From contig CAZMRK010000453.1 of assembly GCA_964568355.1 (NCBI GenBank), positions 1 to 25,934 of the forward strand: a stretch of 25,934 nucleotides of DNA. The letters are read 5' to 3'. Both the position numbers and the translations under genes were made by a program. Source of the stretch: JAJPJX01 sp964568355 (lineage in GTDB: Bacteria; Acidobacteriota; Terriglobia; Bryobacterales; Bryobacteraceae). This document shows positions 15,188 to 22,727 of this stretch, piece after piece; the first letter of the stretch is position 1; each line of letters begins with the position of its first letter. The notes below the pieces were generated by a model that made no database searches, had not been told where the DNA came from, and was given only the letters and a program-made list of their open reading frames with translations.

Positions 15188-15991
15188 ATGCGTTTTACGG
15201 CTGCCTTGTTGACCTTGGCGACCATTGGCGCCGGATTTGCCGACACGATCACCTTGAAAGGTGGGCGTGTGGTAAATGGCACGTATCTGGGCGGTAACGC
15301 GCGCCAGATCCGGATGGAAGTAGGCGACCAGATTCAGACATTTGATGTCTCCGAGGTGTCGACGCTTCAGTTCACCGGTCCGGCCAGCACGGCTGTGCAG
15401 CCGCCCCCGCCCCAGCAGCAAAGTAACGTGTTTCGGCCCGATGTCCGGCCGGCCCCCGCTCCCGCCCCGGCCGCCGATACCGCGTCCGGAATCATGCTTC
15501 CGGCCGGCACCACTTTTGTCGTTCGCCTGATCGATGCCGTGGATTCGGAAAAGAACAGCGTCGGCCAGACCTTCGCCGCCAGCATGGATGAGCCGGTCAT
15601 GGTCGACGGCAACCAGGTGATCCCCCGTGGCGCTGACGTGGTGGTAAAGCTGGTGGACGATAAGGAATCGGGCAAGCTGACCGGAACCACGGTGCTCACC
15701 CTGGACCTGGTGTCGGTCAAAGTAAACGGAAAGGTAGTGGATGTCAATACGCAGGCGGTGTCCAAGGCCAGCGGATCTCGCGGCAGCCGAACGGCCAAGA
15801 TGGCCACCGGCGGTGCGGCCCTGGGCGCGATCATCGGTGCGATTGCGGGCGGCGGTAAGGGCGCTGCCATCGGCGCCGGTGCCGGCGCGGGTGCGGGTGC
15901 CGCCGGCCAGGTCATCACCAAGGGCCAGAAAGTGCACATCCCCTCCGAAACCCGCCTGACCTTTACGCTGGACACGCCCGTCCGCGTATGA
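15188..15991 (+). CDS. Secreted glycine-zipper protein
   Basis: 267 residues. ATG 15188 has an excellent ribosome site (AGGAGG, 15178-15183). A signal peptide (MRFTAALLTLATIGAGFAD) is followed by a short beta domain starting TITLKGGRVVNGTYLGG, common in Acidobacteriota envelope proteins. Next comes a Pro/Gln/Ala linker (about 70-97), then a beta-rich domain (about 100-195) with LPAGTTFVVRLIDAVDS and VIPRGADVVVKLVDD, resembling the repeated 'ptG t....v.l.' folds of BamE/TrbI-like proteins only loosely. Residues about 208-243 form a glycine zipper (GAALGAIIGAIAGGGKGAA and following Gly/Ala repeats), a motif that inserts or packs in membranes. The role is probably envelope structure, not catalysis. 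The stop overlaps the next start (ATGA). Confidence 0.75.
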   Translation: MRFTAALLTLATIGAGFADTITLKGGRVVNGTYLGGNARQIRMEVGDQIQTFDVSEVSTLQFTGPASTAVQPPPPQQQSNVFRPDVRPAPAPAPAADTASGIMLPAGTTFVVRLIDAVDSEKNSVGQTFAASMDEPVMVDGNQVIPRGADVVVKLVDDKESGKLTGTTVLTLDLVSVKVNGKVVDVNTQAVSKASGSRGSRTAKMATGGAALGAIIGAIAGGGKGAAIGAGAGAGAGAAGQVITKGQKVHIPSETRLTFTLDTPVRV

Positions 15992-16566
15992 CAGGAACTC
16001 TTCTCATGGCCATTGTTGCCACGACCGCCGGGCTCACCGCGCAGCAGAACCTGATCGAAGGACGCGCCGGGAGCCCGGTCCGGGTGGTTGTCTACGAAGA
16101 TTTACAGTGTCCCGATTGCGCCGCCTTCCGCCGCATGATGGACGAAAAACTGCTCCCGCGCTACGCGGAAAAAGTCGAATTCCTGCATCGCGATTTCCCC
16201 ATGGCGAAACACCGCTGGGCCCGCCGGGCGTCCATTGCGGCGCGCTACTTCAGCCTCCGCAAGCCGGAACTGGGGATGGAATTTCGCCGCCATACGATGG
16301 CCAATATCCTGGATACCGATGAGGGCAACTTCGAAGATCGCCTGGCTGCCTTTGCCCGGGAGCACGGCGTGAATCCCGAGGAAGCCGTGGCCGCGCTCCA
16401 GGATGCCAGGCTGGCTGCGCTGGTCGAAAAAGACTACCAGGACGGGGGCTCCCGCGGCGTCGCCAGGACCCCCACCGTCTTCGTCAACGGCACGCCCTAC
16501 ATTGAGCACTTCAGCTTCGAAGAAATCTCGAAAGGAATCGACCAGGCGCTTGCCGAAACCAAGTAG
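15988..16566 (+). CDS. DsbA-family thiol oxidoreductase
   Basis: 192 residues, starting at ATG 15988 with a 4-base overlap (ATGA) with the previous gene. A weak N-terminal signal or anchor (GTLLMAIVATTAGLTAQQ) suggests export to the periplasm. The thioredoxin-like domain begins VRVVVYEDLQCPDC with the active-site pair Cys41-Pro-Asp-Cys44. The helical insert spans about 75-140. The cis-proline loop is ARTPTVFVNGTPY. These features fit the DsbA/thioredoxin_4 group, which forms or isomerises disulfides in exported proteins. CPDC is more acidic than the CPHC of classical DsbA, so the redox potential may differ. The preceding glycine-zipper protein has no Cys, so it is not an obvious substrate. 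The gene overlaps the SDR gene by 17 bases. Confidence 0.87.
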   Translation: MTGTLLMAIVATTAGLTAQQNLIEGRAGSPVRVVVYEDLQCPDCAAFRRMMDEKLLPRYAEKVEFLHRDFPMAKHRWARRASIAARYFSLRKPELGMEFRRHTMANILDTDEGNFEDRLAAFAREHGVNPEEAVAALQDARLAALVEKDYQDGGSRGVARTPTVFVNGTPYIEHFSFEEISKGIDQALAETK

Positions 16567-17287
16567 CATTGTCACCGGCGCGAGCCGCGGAATCGGGCGT
16601 GCCATCGCCCTGGAACTCTCCAAAACTCACGAGGTCATCGCCACCTATCGCGGCCGCCGCGATGCCGCCGAAAGTCTCCAGGCCGAGACCGGCTGCCGGA
16701 TCTTTCAGTGCGACGTCTCCTCCGCCGCCGATCGCCAGGCGCTGCTGGCCTTCGCCCGCGAGACCTTCGGCCAGCTCGATCTCCTGGTGAATAACGCCGG
16801 AATCGCTCCCCGCGAGCGCCGCGACATCCTCGAAGCCACCGAGGAAAGCTTCGACGATCTGATCGCCACCAATCTGAAAGGCCCGCATTTCCTTACCCAG
16901 CAGGCCGCCCGCTGGATGGCGGAATCCGGGCGCGGCCGGATCGTCTTCGTGACCTCGATCTCCGCCTATACCGCCTCCATCAATCGCGCCGAGTATTGCA
17001 TTTCCAAAGCGGGCCTGAGCATGTCGGTGGCGCTCTATGCCGAGCGCCTCGCCGCCCAGGGCATCCAGGTCTTCGAAATCCGCCCGGGCGTGATCCGCAC
17101 CGATATGATCGCCAAGGTACAGCAGGCTTACGAGGAACGCATCGCCGGCGGTCTGCTGCCGCAGCGGCGCATGGGCGAGGGTTCCGATGTCGCCCGGGCC
17201 GTGCGCGCCGTCGCCGATGGTCTGCTGGATTATTCCACCGGCCAGATCCTCAACGTCGACGGCGGCTTCCACCTGCGTTCGCTATAG
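16550..17287 (+). CDS. Short-chain dehydrogenase/reductase (FabG-like)
   Basis: Using TTG 16550 as start, the protein has 245 residues and begins MPKPSSIVTGASRGIG, the usual SDR N-terminus; an upstream ATG at 16403 reads through the DsbA gene in another frame and is rejected. The NAD(P)-binding motif TGASRGIG is at 9-16 and NNAG at 81-84. The catalytic triad is Ser136, Tyr149 and Lys153 (YCISK). RPGVIRTDM and GQILNVDGGFHL complete the classical SDR pattern. Such enzymes reduce 3-oxoacyl or other keto groups with NADPH. The pattern of RTDM and YSTGQILNVDGG is closest to FabG-like 3-ketoacyl reductases, but SDR substrates are poorly predicted by sequence. It is translationally coupled to the DsbA gene, and its stop is shared with the convergent DUF420 gene in CTATAG. 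Confidence 0.9.
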   Translation: MPKPSSIVTGASRGIGRAIALELSKTHEVIATYRGRRDAAESLQAETGCRIFQCDVSSAADRQALLAFARETFGQLDLLVNNAGIAPRERRDILEATEESFDDLIATNLKGPHFLTQQAARWMAESGRGRIVFVTSISAYTASINRAEYCISKAGLSMSVALYAERLAAQGIQVFEIRPGVIRTDMIAKVQQAYEERIAGGLLPQRRMGEGSDVARAVRAVADGLLDYSTGQILNVDGGFHLRSL

Positions 17288-17698
17288 GTGGTACAGCATC
17301 ACGTAAACCACCACTCCGGTCACACTCACGTATAACCAGATCGGCAGCGTCCAGCGCGCGATCCGCCGGTGCCGGTCGAACCGCGCCGAAAGCCCGCGAT
17401 TGAGCGTCACAATCGCCAGCGGAGGCACCGCCGCCGCCAGAATCGTGTGGGTCGCCAGGATGCTCAGATAGACCGTGCGCAGCGTGCCCGTGCCCGGAAA
17501 TCGCACCGAGCCCACCTGGAAGTGATACACCAGGTAGCACACCAGGAACACGCACGAGGTCACGAACGCCGCCAGCATCACCTTGCGATGTGCGTCCTTC
17601 CGGCGCTGTCGGATCAGCAGATAGCCGGTCACCAGCAGTACCGCCGCCAGGGCGTTCAGCGTCGCGTTGATCGAAGGCAGATCATGCACCGAAATCAT
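17282..17698 (-). CDS. DUF420 membrane protein, cytochrome oxidase assembly associated
   Basis: 138 residues from ATG 17698, with AAGGA 5 bases upstream. Four membrane helices are predicted at about 9-27, 39-62, 79-100 and 115-136. The pattern is LPSINATLNALAAVLLVTGY, then HRKVMLAAFVTSCVFLVCYLVYH, then ILATHTILAAAVPPLAIVTLNRGL, then RHRRIARWTLPIWLYVSVTGVVVYVMLY. It contains several conserved His in or near helices and is typical of DUF420, the family of Bacillus YozB/CtaM. CtaM-like proteins are needed for haem-copper oxidase maturation in Firmicutes, and here the gene closes an operon with ctaA, ctaB and sco, which supports the same role. The position is the last gene of the unit. Its TAG stop is palindromic with that of the convergent SDR gene. 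Confidence 0.85.
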   Translation of the reverse strand: MISVHDLPSINATLNALAAVLLVTGYLLIRQRRKDAHRKVMLAAFVTSCVFLVCYLVYHFQVGSVRFPGTGTLRTVYLSILATHTILAAAVPPLAIVTLNRGLSARFDRHRRIARWTLPIWLYVSVTGVVVYVMLYHL

Positions 17699-17704
17699 AG
17701 GTCC

Positions 17705-18253
17705 TTAACTTTCCCGTTCCAGCCGTCCGATATCCCGCAGCAGGTCGCCGAGCGCGTCGCCGGATTCAGTGCCGTAGTAGCCGCGAATCCGCCCCTGCCG
17801 GTCTACCAGCACGAATCGCGAGCTGTGCGTCATGCTCCCATCCACCGCGTTCAGATGGAACGTGTCGAACGCCAGCATGTTCAACCTGGCCCGCTCCCCG
17901 GTCAGGAAATACCAGCGGTCCGCCTGCGCCAGGTAGCGCTTGCCGTAGGCGGCCAGCACTTCCGGTGTATCTCGCTCCGGATCCACGGTAAAGGAAACCA
18001 GCTTGACCTCCGGGCCGGTCTTGCTTTGCACCTGCCGCATCTTCGTGCTCATCAGGGGGCACGATGCCGCGCAGGAAGTGAAGATGAAATCCGCTACCCA
18101 GATCTTGCCGTCGAGCGCCTTGCGCTCAAACGGACGGCCGTTCTGCGCGGTCAGCTCGAAATCGGGTACCTGTCCCAGCACCGGCAGCGGAGCCTGCCGG
18201 CCGCCGCAGCCTGCAAGCAGGGCAAGCGCGGCCAACCACCCTATGGGTTTCAT
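17705..18253 (-). CDS. sco: Sco/SenC-type copper chaperone lipoprotein
   Basis: The lipoprotein has 182 residues. The signal ends LLAGC, placing lipidated Cys16 at the membrane. The thioredoxin-like fold carries the copper site: FIFTSCAASCPLMS with Cys61 and Cys65 (CxxxCP), and a distant His143 in MTHSSRFVLVD. VSFTVDPERDTPEVL is a second family hallmark. Sco proteins load copper into the CuA centre of cytochrome c oxidase subunit II, or act as thiol reductases for it. The start ATG 18253 overlaps the end of the permease gene (ATGA, 18250-18253); the longer upstream frame is a shadow of the permease. A 6-base gap leads to the DUF420 gene. The neighbouring haem A genes strongly support a role in oxidase assembly. 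Confidence 0.93.
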   Translation of the reverse strand: MKPIGWLAALALLAGCGGRQAPLPVLGQVPDFELTAQNGRPFERKALDGKIWVADFIFTSCAASCPLMSTKMRQVQSKTGPEVKLVSFTVDPERDTPEVLAAYGKRYLAQADRWYFLTGERARLNMLAFDTFHLNAVDGSMTHSSRFVLVDRQGRIRGYYGTESGDALGDLLRDIGRLERES

Positions 18254-19080
18254 GCCGAACTGCGTTCGCTCTTCTGGCCCGCCAGCAGCCCGGAGGCCAG
18301 CAGCAGCACCAGCCCGAAGCCCGCCGTCACCACCAGACTCGGCCAGAACGGCGGTCCGCCCGCCACCCGGCCCAGCCCCATCAGATGATTCATCGCCGCA
18401 ATCGAATAGGTCAGCGGATTCACCCACATCAGCACCCGCACCCAGCCGTGCGCCGTCGACATCGGGAACAACGAGCCCGAAACCATCCACATGGGCACCA
18501 GCAGCAGGTTCATGATGGCGTGAAATCCCTGCGACGAATTCATCTTCCAGGCGATCACGAATCCCAGCCCTGTCAGCGTAAACGAGATCAGAAATACCAC
18601 GCCGGTCAGCGCCAGCACGCTTTCCACCGTCAGCGGAATCCGGGCCAGCGGCGCGAACGCCAGAAAAATCATCCCCTGGATCCAGGCCAGCGTGGCCGAT
18701 CCCAGGATCTTGCCGAGCACCAGGCTGGTCCGCGAGGCCGGCGAAACCAGCATCGAGAGCAGGAAGCCTTCTCGCCGGTCTTCAATGATCGAAATCGTGG
18801 AAAAGATGGCGGAGAACAATACGGTCAGCACCAGCGCGCCCGGAAAGAACTGCGCCAGGTTCCCCGAGCCGTAGCCGATCAGCAGCCAGAACACCAGCGG
18901 CGAGGCTACCACGCCCAGCACCCGGCTCTTCTGCCGCCAGAATCGCACCAGCTCCCGCTGCCATAAGGTCGCTGCCGGCAGCCAGAATGCGTTCACCCGG
19001 CCGATTGTCTCGGCCGCGCGCTGACGGTCCAGCCGCCCTTCTTCCCCGGCCGGGGAAACTACCGTGGTCGCCCTACTCAA
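18250..19080 (-). CDS. ABC-2 type transporter permease
   Basis: 276 residues from TTG 19080, overlapping the ATPase stop by 8 bases; a GTG at 18996 is an alternative. After a soluble N-terminus (about 50 residues with TLWQRELVRFWRQKSRV, the ABC-2 entry motif) there are about six membrane helices. SIIEDRREGFLLSMLVSPASRTSLVLGKILG is the typical cytoplasmic coupling loop, and MVSGSLFPMSTAHGWVRVLMWVNPLTY is the typical last periplasmic stretch of the DrrB/NatB-like ABC-2 family. These permeases pair with an ATPase as a dimer to export lipids, drugs, polysaccharides, haem-like molecules or metal complexes. The substrate is not visible. Location between ctaB and sco suggests a cofactor, copper or lipid linked task in oxidase assembly. 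Confidence 0.9.
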   Translation of the reverse strand: MSRATTVVSPAGEEGRLDRQRAAETIGRVNAFWLPAATLWQRELVRFWRQKSRVLGVVASPLVFWLLIGYGSGNLAQFFPGALVLTVLFSAIFSTISIIEDRREGFLLSMLVSPASRTSLVLGKILGSATLAWIQGMIFLAFAPLARIPLTVESVLALTGVVFLISFTLTGLGFVIAWKMNSSQGFHAIMNLLLVPMWMVSGSLFPMSTAHGWVRVLMWVNPLTYSIAAMNHLMGLGRVAGGPPFWPSLVVTAGFGLVLLLASGLLAGQKSERSSA

Positions 19081-19981
19081 TCATGGCCCCCGTTTCGTGC
19101 ACGAATACGTCCTCGAGCGTCGGTTTCTGCAGCCGTACGGATTCGATCGCGCCCGGAAACGCCTCCACCGCCTCCGTAATGAAGCGATGCCCGTTGGCGA
19201 TCTCCACCCGCAGCATTCCCTCCAGCAGCGACGGCCGCACACCAAACCGGGCTTCGATCTTCTCGCCCAGCGTCCCCGGATCGGAGGTTTCCAGCACCAC
19301 TACATCCCCCCCGATCCGCGCCCGCAGCTCGCCCGGACTGCCTTCCGCCACAATCCGCCCCTGGTGCAGCAGCACCAACCGGTCGCAGCGGTCCGCTTCA
19401 TCCAGGATGTGCGTCGTCAATAATATGGTAACGCCTTCGCGGTCGCGCAATTCTTCCACGTACTGCCACAGCTCGCGCCGGGCCCGCGGATCTAGCCCCG
19501 TCGAGGCCTCGTCCATCAGCAGGACCACCGGACGATGCAGCAGGCCCTTGGCGATCTCGACGCGCCGCTTCAGCCCGCCCGAAAGTGTCTCCACCAGGTC
19601 GCCGCGCCGCTCCTTCAGCCCCAGGCGCTCCATCACGTGGTCCATGCGCCGCTGGAGCGCCGGCCCCGAGAGCCCGTGCAGATGCCCCTGCGCGCGCAGG
19701 TTCTCCCCCACGGTCAGGGCCTTGTCGAGACTCTGCGTCTGGAACACCACGCCGATGCGCTTGCGCACCTCCGCGGGCGCCCGCTCTACATCGTAGCCCG
19801 CTATCGCCGCGCGCCCATCGGTAGGCGCCATCATGGTGGAAAGGATGCGGAAGAGTGTGGATTTCCCTCCGCCGTTCGGACCCAGCAGGCCGAAGATCTC
19901 GCCCGGCCGGACCTCGAAGCTCACGCCTTCCAGCGCCACCCGGTCCCCATAGCGATGGGTGATATTTTCGACGGAAATCAC
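19073..19981 (-). CDS. ABC transporter ATP-binding protein
   Basis: 302 residues from GTG 19981, which overlaps the ctaB stop as GTGA. Walker A is GPNGGGKST (34-42), the Q-loop VFQTQSL, the signature LSGGLKRR, Walker B VVLLMDEAS, and the H-loop TTHILDEAD. It belongs to the DrrA/NatA/CcmA-like group of exporters that pair with ABC-2 permeases. The C-terminal 80 residues extend beyond the core (VVVLETSDPGTLGEKIEARFGV, then SVRLQKPTLEDVFVHETG), with the LEDVF(V/I) ending typical of this group. Walker A has GGGKST rather than the more common GAGKST or GSGKST, a conservative change. The gene lies between ctaB and the permease in a translationally coupled chain, so all five gene products are probably made together. 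Confidence 0.95.
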   Translation of the reverse strand: MISVENITHRYGDRVALEGVSFEVRPGEIFGLLGPNGGGKSTLFRILSTMMAPTDGRAAIAGYDVERAPAEVRKRIGVVFQTQSLDKALTVGENLRAQGHLHGLSGPALQRRMDHVMERLGLKERRGDLVETLSGGLKRRVEIAKGLLHRPVVLLMDEASTGLDPRARRELWQYVEELRDREGVTILLTTHILDEADRCDRLVLLHQGRIVAEGSPGELRARIGGDVVVLETSDPGTLGEKIEARFGVRPSLLEGMLRVEIANGHRFITEAVEAFPGAIESVRLQKPTLEDVFVHETGAMIE

Positions 19982-20856
19982 AGCCCGGGCCTGTCCAGCA
20001 GCATCAGCCCGTAGATCAGCGGAAGGTAAAACACCGAGGTCAGCAGTACGGCACGGGCCCGCAGGATGGTGCGGTCAAACGCCACCCGCACGCCCGAATA
20101 GAGGAACCACAATCCCAGCAGCAGGGCGCCCGCCAGGTAAAGCTGCCCCGACATGCCCAACAGGCTCGGCACCAGGCTTACGGGAATGAGCATCAGGCCG
20201 TAAAGCACGATCTGCCGCGCCGTGGACTTGCCGTCCGGCTCCACCACCGGTAGCATCCGGATGCCCGCGCGGGCGTAGTCTTCGCGGTACATCCAGGCAA
20301 TGGAATAGAAATGCGGAAATTGCCAAAGAAACAGGATCGCGAACAGAACACAGGCTTCGGAATTGATCTCGCCGCGCGCCGCCGCATAGCCGATCACCGG
20401 CGGCATGGCTCCCGGAAATGCGCCGATCGTCGTCGAAAGCCACGACTTACGCTTCATCGGCGTATATAGAAACAAATAGAAGATCAGCGTGATCAGGCCG
20501 AGCGCCCCGGTCAGAAAATTGCATCCCAGCCACAGCTCCACAAAGCCGGCCACCGAAAGCGCGATCCCGAAAGCCAGCGCCCGTCCGGCCGTCAGCCGGC
20601 CCGAAGGAATCGGCCGGTCCGCCGTTCTGCGCATCCGGCAATCCGCGTCCCGCTCATACCACTGATTCAATGCTGCCGTGCCCGAGGCGATCAATCCCGT
20701 GCCCAGAATGGTGTGCAGCAGCAGCCAATAATCAATACTTGTCAGAAACGACCACCAACTCGCAGTTCCCCGAAGCCCGTAGTAATAGCCGATCCCCGTG
20801 CTCATCAGGATGAGCCACGTGATGCGCGGCTTCGTGAGCTCGATGTAATCTTTCAT
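19978..20856 (-). CDS. ctaB: Protohaem IX farnesyltransferase (haem O synthase)
   Basis: 292 residues from ATG 20856, overlapping the ctaA stop (ATGA, 20853-20856); the longer frame is a ctaA shadow. The UbiA-type fold has about eight to nine membrane helices. The prenyl-diphosphate motif is NQWYERDADCRMRRTADRPIPSGR, and the second motif is YTPMKRKSWLSTTIGAFPGAMPPVIGY, both standard for CyoE/CtaB. The WQFPHFYSIAW motif of the middle loop is also present. The enzyme adds a farnesyl group to haem b, giving haem O, the precursor of haem A made by CtaA. It acts in the inner membrane. Being directly downstream of ctaA completes the haem A branch for a haem-copper oxidase. Confidence 0.96.
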   Translation of the reverse strand: MKDYIELTKPRITWLILMSTGIGYYYGLRGTASWWSFLTSIDYWLLLHTILGTGLIASGTAALNQWYERDADCRMRRTADRPIPSGRLTAGRALAFGIALSVAGFVELWLGCNFLTGALGLITLIFYLFLYTPMKRKSWLSTTIGAFPGAMPPVIGYAAARGEINSEACVLFAILFLWQFPHFYSIAWMYREDYARAGIRMLPVVEPDGKSTARQIVLYGLMLIPVSLVPSLLGMSGQLYLAGALLLGLWFLYSGVRVAFDRTILRARAVLLTSVFYLPLIYGLMLLDRPGL

Positions 20857-21755
20857 GAAGTGACGGTTACCCCTCCAACGGCCAGATCCCCTGTTGCCGG
20901 CCGCACATGCCGAAATACCTGGATCGCCAGAATCACGCTGGCCGCCATGGTCAGTGCCCCCACCGCCACATGCGCCACCGTGAAGCCCACCATCACCGGC
21001 ATCGGCTGCGGAGCATCCGCCGTGGCGATCCGGCTCATGTAGGCGGCGATTCCCAGAAATACCTGGCAGCAGGCAAGCGAGAGCAGCGTCAGCGCCGACC
21101 GCCGCAGCGGCGCGTGTCCCATGTGCCGCACCAGCACCCGTAGCGTGACCCACAGCACCATCACCGTCACTGCCAGCGCTCCGGCGATATGCGGGATGAT
21201 GTGCAGCGCCTGATGCCGCGCGGCGGCTCCCAACGCCACCTGCGTCAACACGACCGCCGCCGTTCCCACCGCCAGAAGGTGCAGCGAAGGGCCGCCCCCG
21301 TCATCCACCGGCAGCGGACCTTTGCGCCACGCCGGCGACGTAAACAGCGCGATCGCCACCGTCGTCGAGAAGAACAACTCCGCCAGGCACGCATGCGCGA
21401 TGCTCACCGGCTTCGGCAAAAGGAAGATGACCGTCAGCCCGCCCAGCACACCCTGCGCCACCACGGCTCCCAGCGCCGCCAGACCCAGGCGTTTCAGCCA
21501 GGTCCTCCGTTCCGCGCGCCATAACCAGACCGTCAGAACGATCGTGAGAAATCCTACCGTGGTCGCCACCATCCGGTGGCCGTGCTCATAGAAGATTCCG
21601 CCCTCCATCACAGGCATCACTTTGCCATAGGAAAGCGGCCAATCGGGGACCGAAAGTCCGGCGTCATTGCTGGTGACCAGACCGCCGGCAACCACGAGGA
21701 AGAGAGTACAGAAGGCCAGCACCACGGCGAAGCGGTGCAGCCGGATATTGTCCAT
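20853..21755 (-). CDS. ctaA: Haem A synthase (COX15/CtaA family)
   Basis: 300 residues from ATG 21755. About eight membrane helices form two similar halves, as in the family. The first half has GLVTSNDAGLSVPDWPLSYG and YEHGHRMVATTVGF (His58, His60) and SIAHACLAELFF (His121). The second half has HIIPHIAGALAV (His189) and FTVAHVAVGAL (His262). These His bind the catalytic and the accessory haem. The first periplasmic loop has no Cys pair, unlike Bacillus CtaA, and so resembles the Cys-less loop types. The enzyme oxidises the C8 methyl of haem O to a formyl, yielding haem A. It opens the tight chain that continues with ctaB. The 142 bp upstream, back to the lipoprotein gene, show no obvious terminator or promoter. 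Confidence 0.94.
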   Translation of the reverse strand: MDNIRLHRFAVVLAFCTLFLVVAGGLVTSNDAGLSVPDWPLSYGKVMPVMEGGIFYEHGHRMVATTVGFLTIVLTVWLWRAERRTWLKRLGLAALGAVVAQGVLGGLTVIFLLPKPVSIAHACLAELFFSTTVAIALFTSPAWRKGPLPVDDGGGPSLHLLAVGTAAVVLTQVALGAAARHQALHIIPHIAGALAVTVMVLWVTLRVLVRHMGHAPLRRSALTLLSLACCQVFLGIAAYMSRIATADAPQPMPVMVGFTVAHVAVGALTMAASVILAIQVFRHVRPATGDLAVGGVTVTS

Positions 21756-21897
21756 AGTCTTACAGATTACGTCAGCCTTACTGATGCATCCCGGAAGAGA
21801 ACAGCGTCACTTTCCTGAAGCTTTTTCCGGACGATCGCGCTTGTTGCTGCATTTCCCCACACACGACTGCCCGGATTTCCCAATAACCGCTCCAGGT

Positions 21898-22677
21898 CTA
21901 TCCTTTGAAGCTGAAATCCAATGTCTTGCTGTCTTTGGGCGCCACCGTCACTTGCAGGTCTTGCGTCCCATACTTTTCATGCCAGGCTTCGATGGTGTAG
22001 TTCCCAGGAGGCAGCCCTTTTATTGTAAACGTCCCGTCGTCTCCTGTCACGGCGTAGAACGGATGCGACACCACCCCGATATACGAACGCATCCACGGAT
22101 GCACGTTGCACTTCACCGGAATCATGATCTCTTCCCGAGCGAAGGTCCGCATCAGCGGCTCGCCTTGCGGAGGCTGGGACTGGTTCCACTCCTGATTGAT
22201 CCGCGGCAGCGGATGGACGTTATGGTTGGTGGGATCGGTGTTCTTGATCTCCAGGTTCTGGCCGGTCATGATGCCGATCACGTGCGGCGTATACATGCAG
22301 CCTTTCTGGTCCAGTTCCACTGCCGAGGAAGGTGTTTGCCACTGCTTGTCCGGCAGGCCCGACTTCACCCACACGAACACATATTTCAGGGTGCCGTTGC
22401 CATTTACGATGACTTCTTCCGATCTCGGCGTGCTGCCGGTGTGTGCGCGCGCGCAGGCCGGATTGGCCGACATATCGATCGCCCTCATCGCTGGTTTGTC
22501 GCCGGTGAACGCCACCTTCCCGGTCACCGTCGCGCCGTTGACTTCATCCACGGTTGCGGCAGGCCCTGCCGCGGGAGCCGCCTCTTCCTTCTTGGCGCTC
22601 TCGGAGGGCTCCTTGCTGCCGCAGCCCGCCAGCAGAAGGGCTGAAAGCACTCCACATCCGATCCAGAATCTCTTCAT
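21898..22677 (-). CDS. Cupredoxin-like lipoprotein with carboxypeptidase-regulatory-like C-terminus
   Basis: 259 residues; ATG 22677 is preceded by AAGGAG. The signal ends LLLAGC, so Cys19 is lipidated. An Ala/Glu/Lys linker (21-42) leads to a beta domain. Potential copper ligands are His152 or His155 in TNHNVHPLP and Cys190, His193 and Met196 in CNVHPWM, an arrangement like a blue-copper loop. Residues about 208-258 look like a carboxypeptidase regulatory (CNA-B/transthyretin) fold: DDGTFTIKGLPPGNYTIEAWHEKYG. Extra Cys lie at 75 and 127. Proteins of this composition occur beside multihaem cytochromes in Acidobacteriota and Planctomycetes. A role as electron carrier or copper donor next to the octahaem cytochrome is inferred, not shown. 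It lies 50 bp downstream of the octahaem gene, in the same direction. Confidence 0.75.
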   Translation of the reverse strand: MKRFWIGCGVLSALLLAGCGSKEPSESAKKEEAAPAAGPAATVDEVNGATVTGKVAFTGDKPAMRAIDMSANPACARAHTGSTPRSEEVIVNGNGTLKYVFVWVKSGLPDKQWQTPSSAVELDQKGCMYTPHVIGIMTGQNLEIKNTDPTNHNVHPLPRINQEWNQSQPPQGEPLMRTFAREEIMIPVKCNVHPWMRSYIGVVSHPFYAVTGDDGTFTIKGLPPGNYTIEAWHEKYGTQDLQVTVAPKDSKTLDFSFKG

Positions 22678-22727
22678 CTTTGCTGTGTCTCCTTGTCTTT
22701 ACGGCTTCCTTTGCTGTTGACTACTTT

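Noticed and set aside
15811..15918. Gly/Ala-coding GC-rich repeats as a DNA tandem repeat
   Set aside because: It is explained by the glycine-zipper protein segment; no exact tandem unit is repeated at the DNA level.
13919..15937. Open frame of 672 codons on the minus strand
   Set aside because: It covers three plus-strand genes, has shadow-type composition and no motifs, and lacks a ribosome site.
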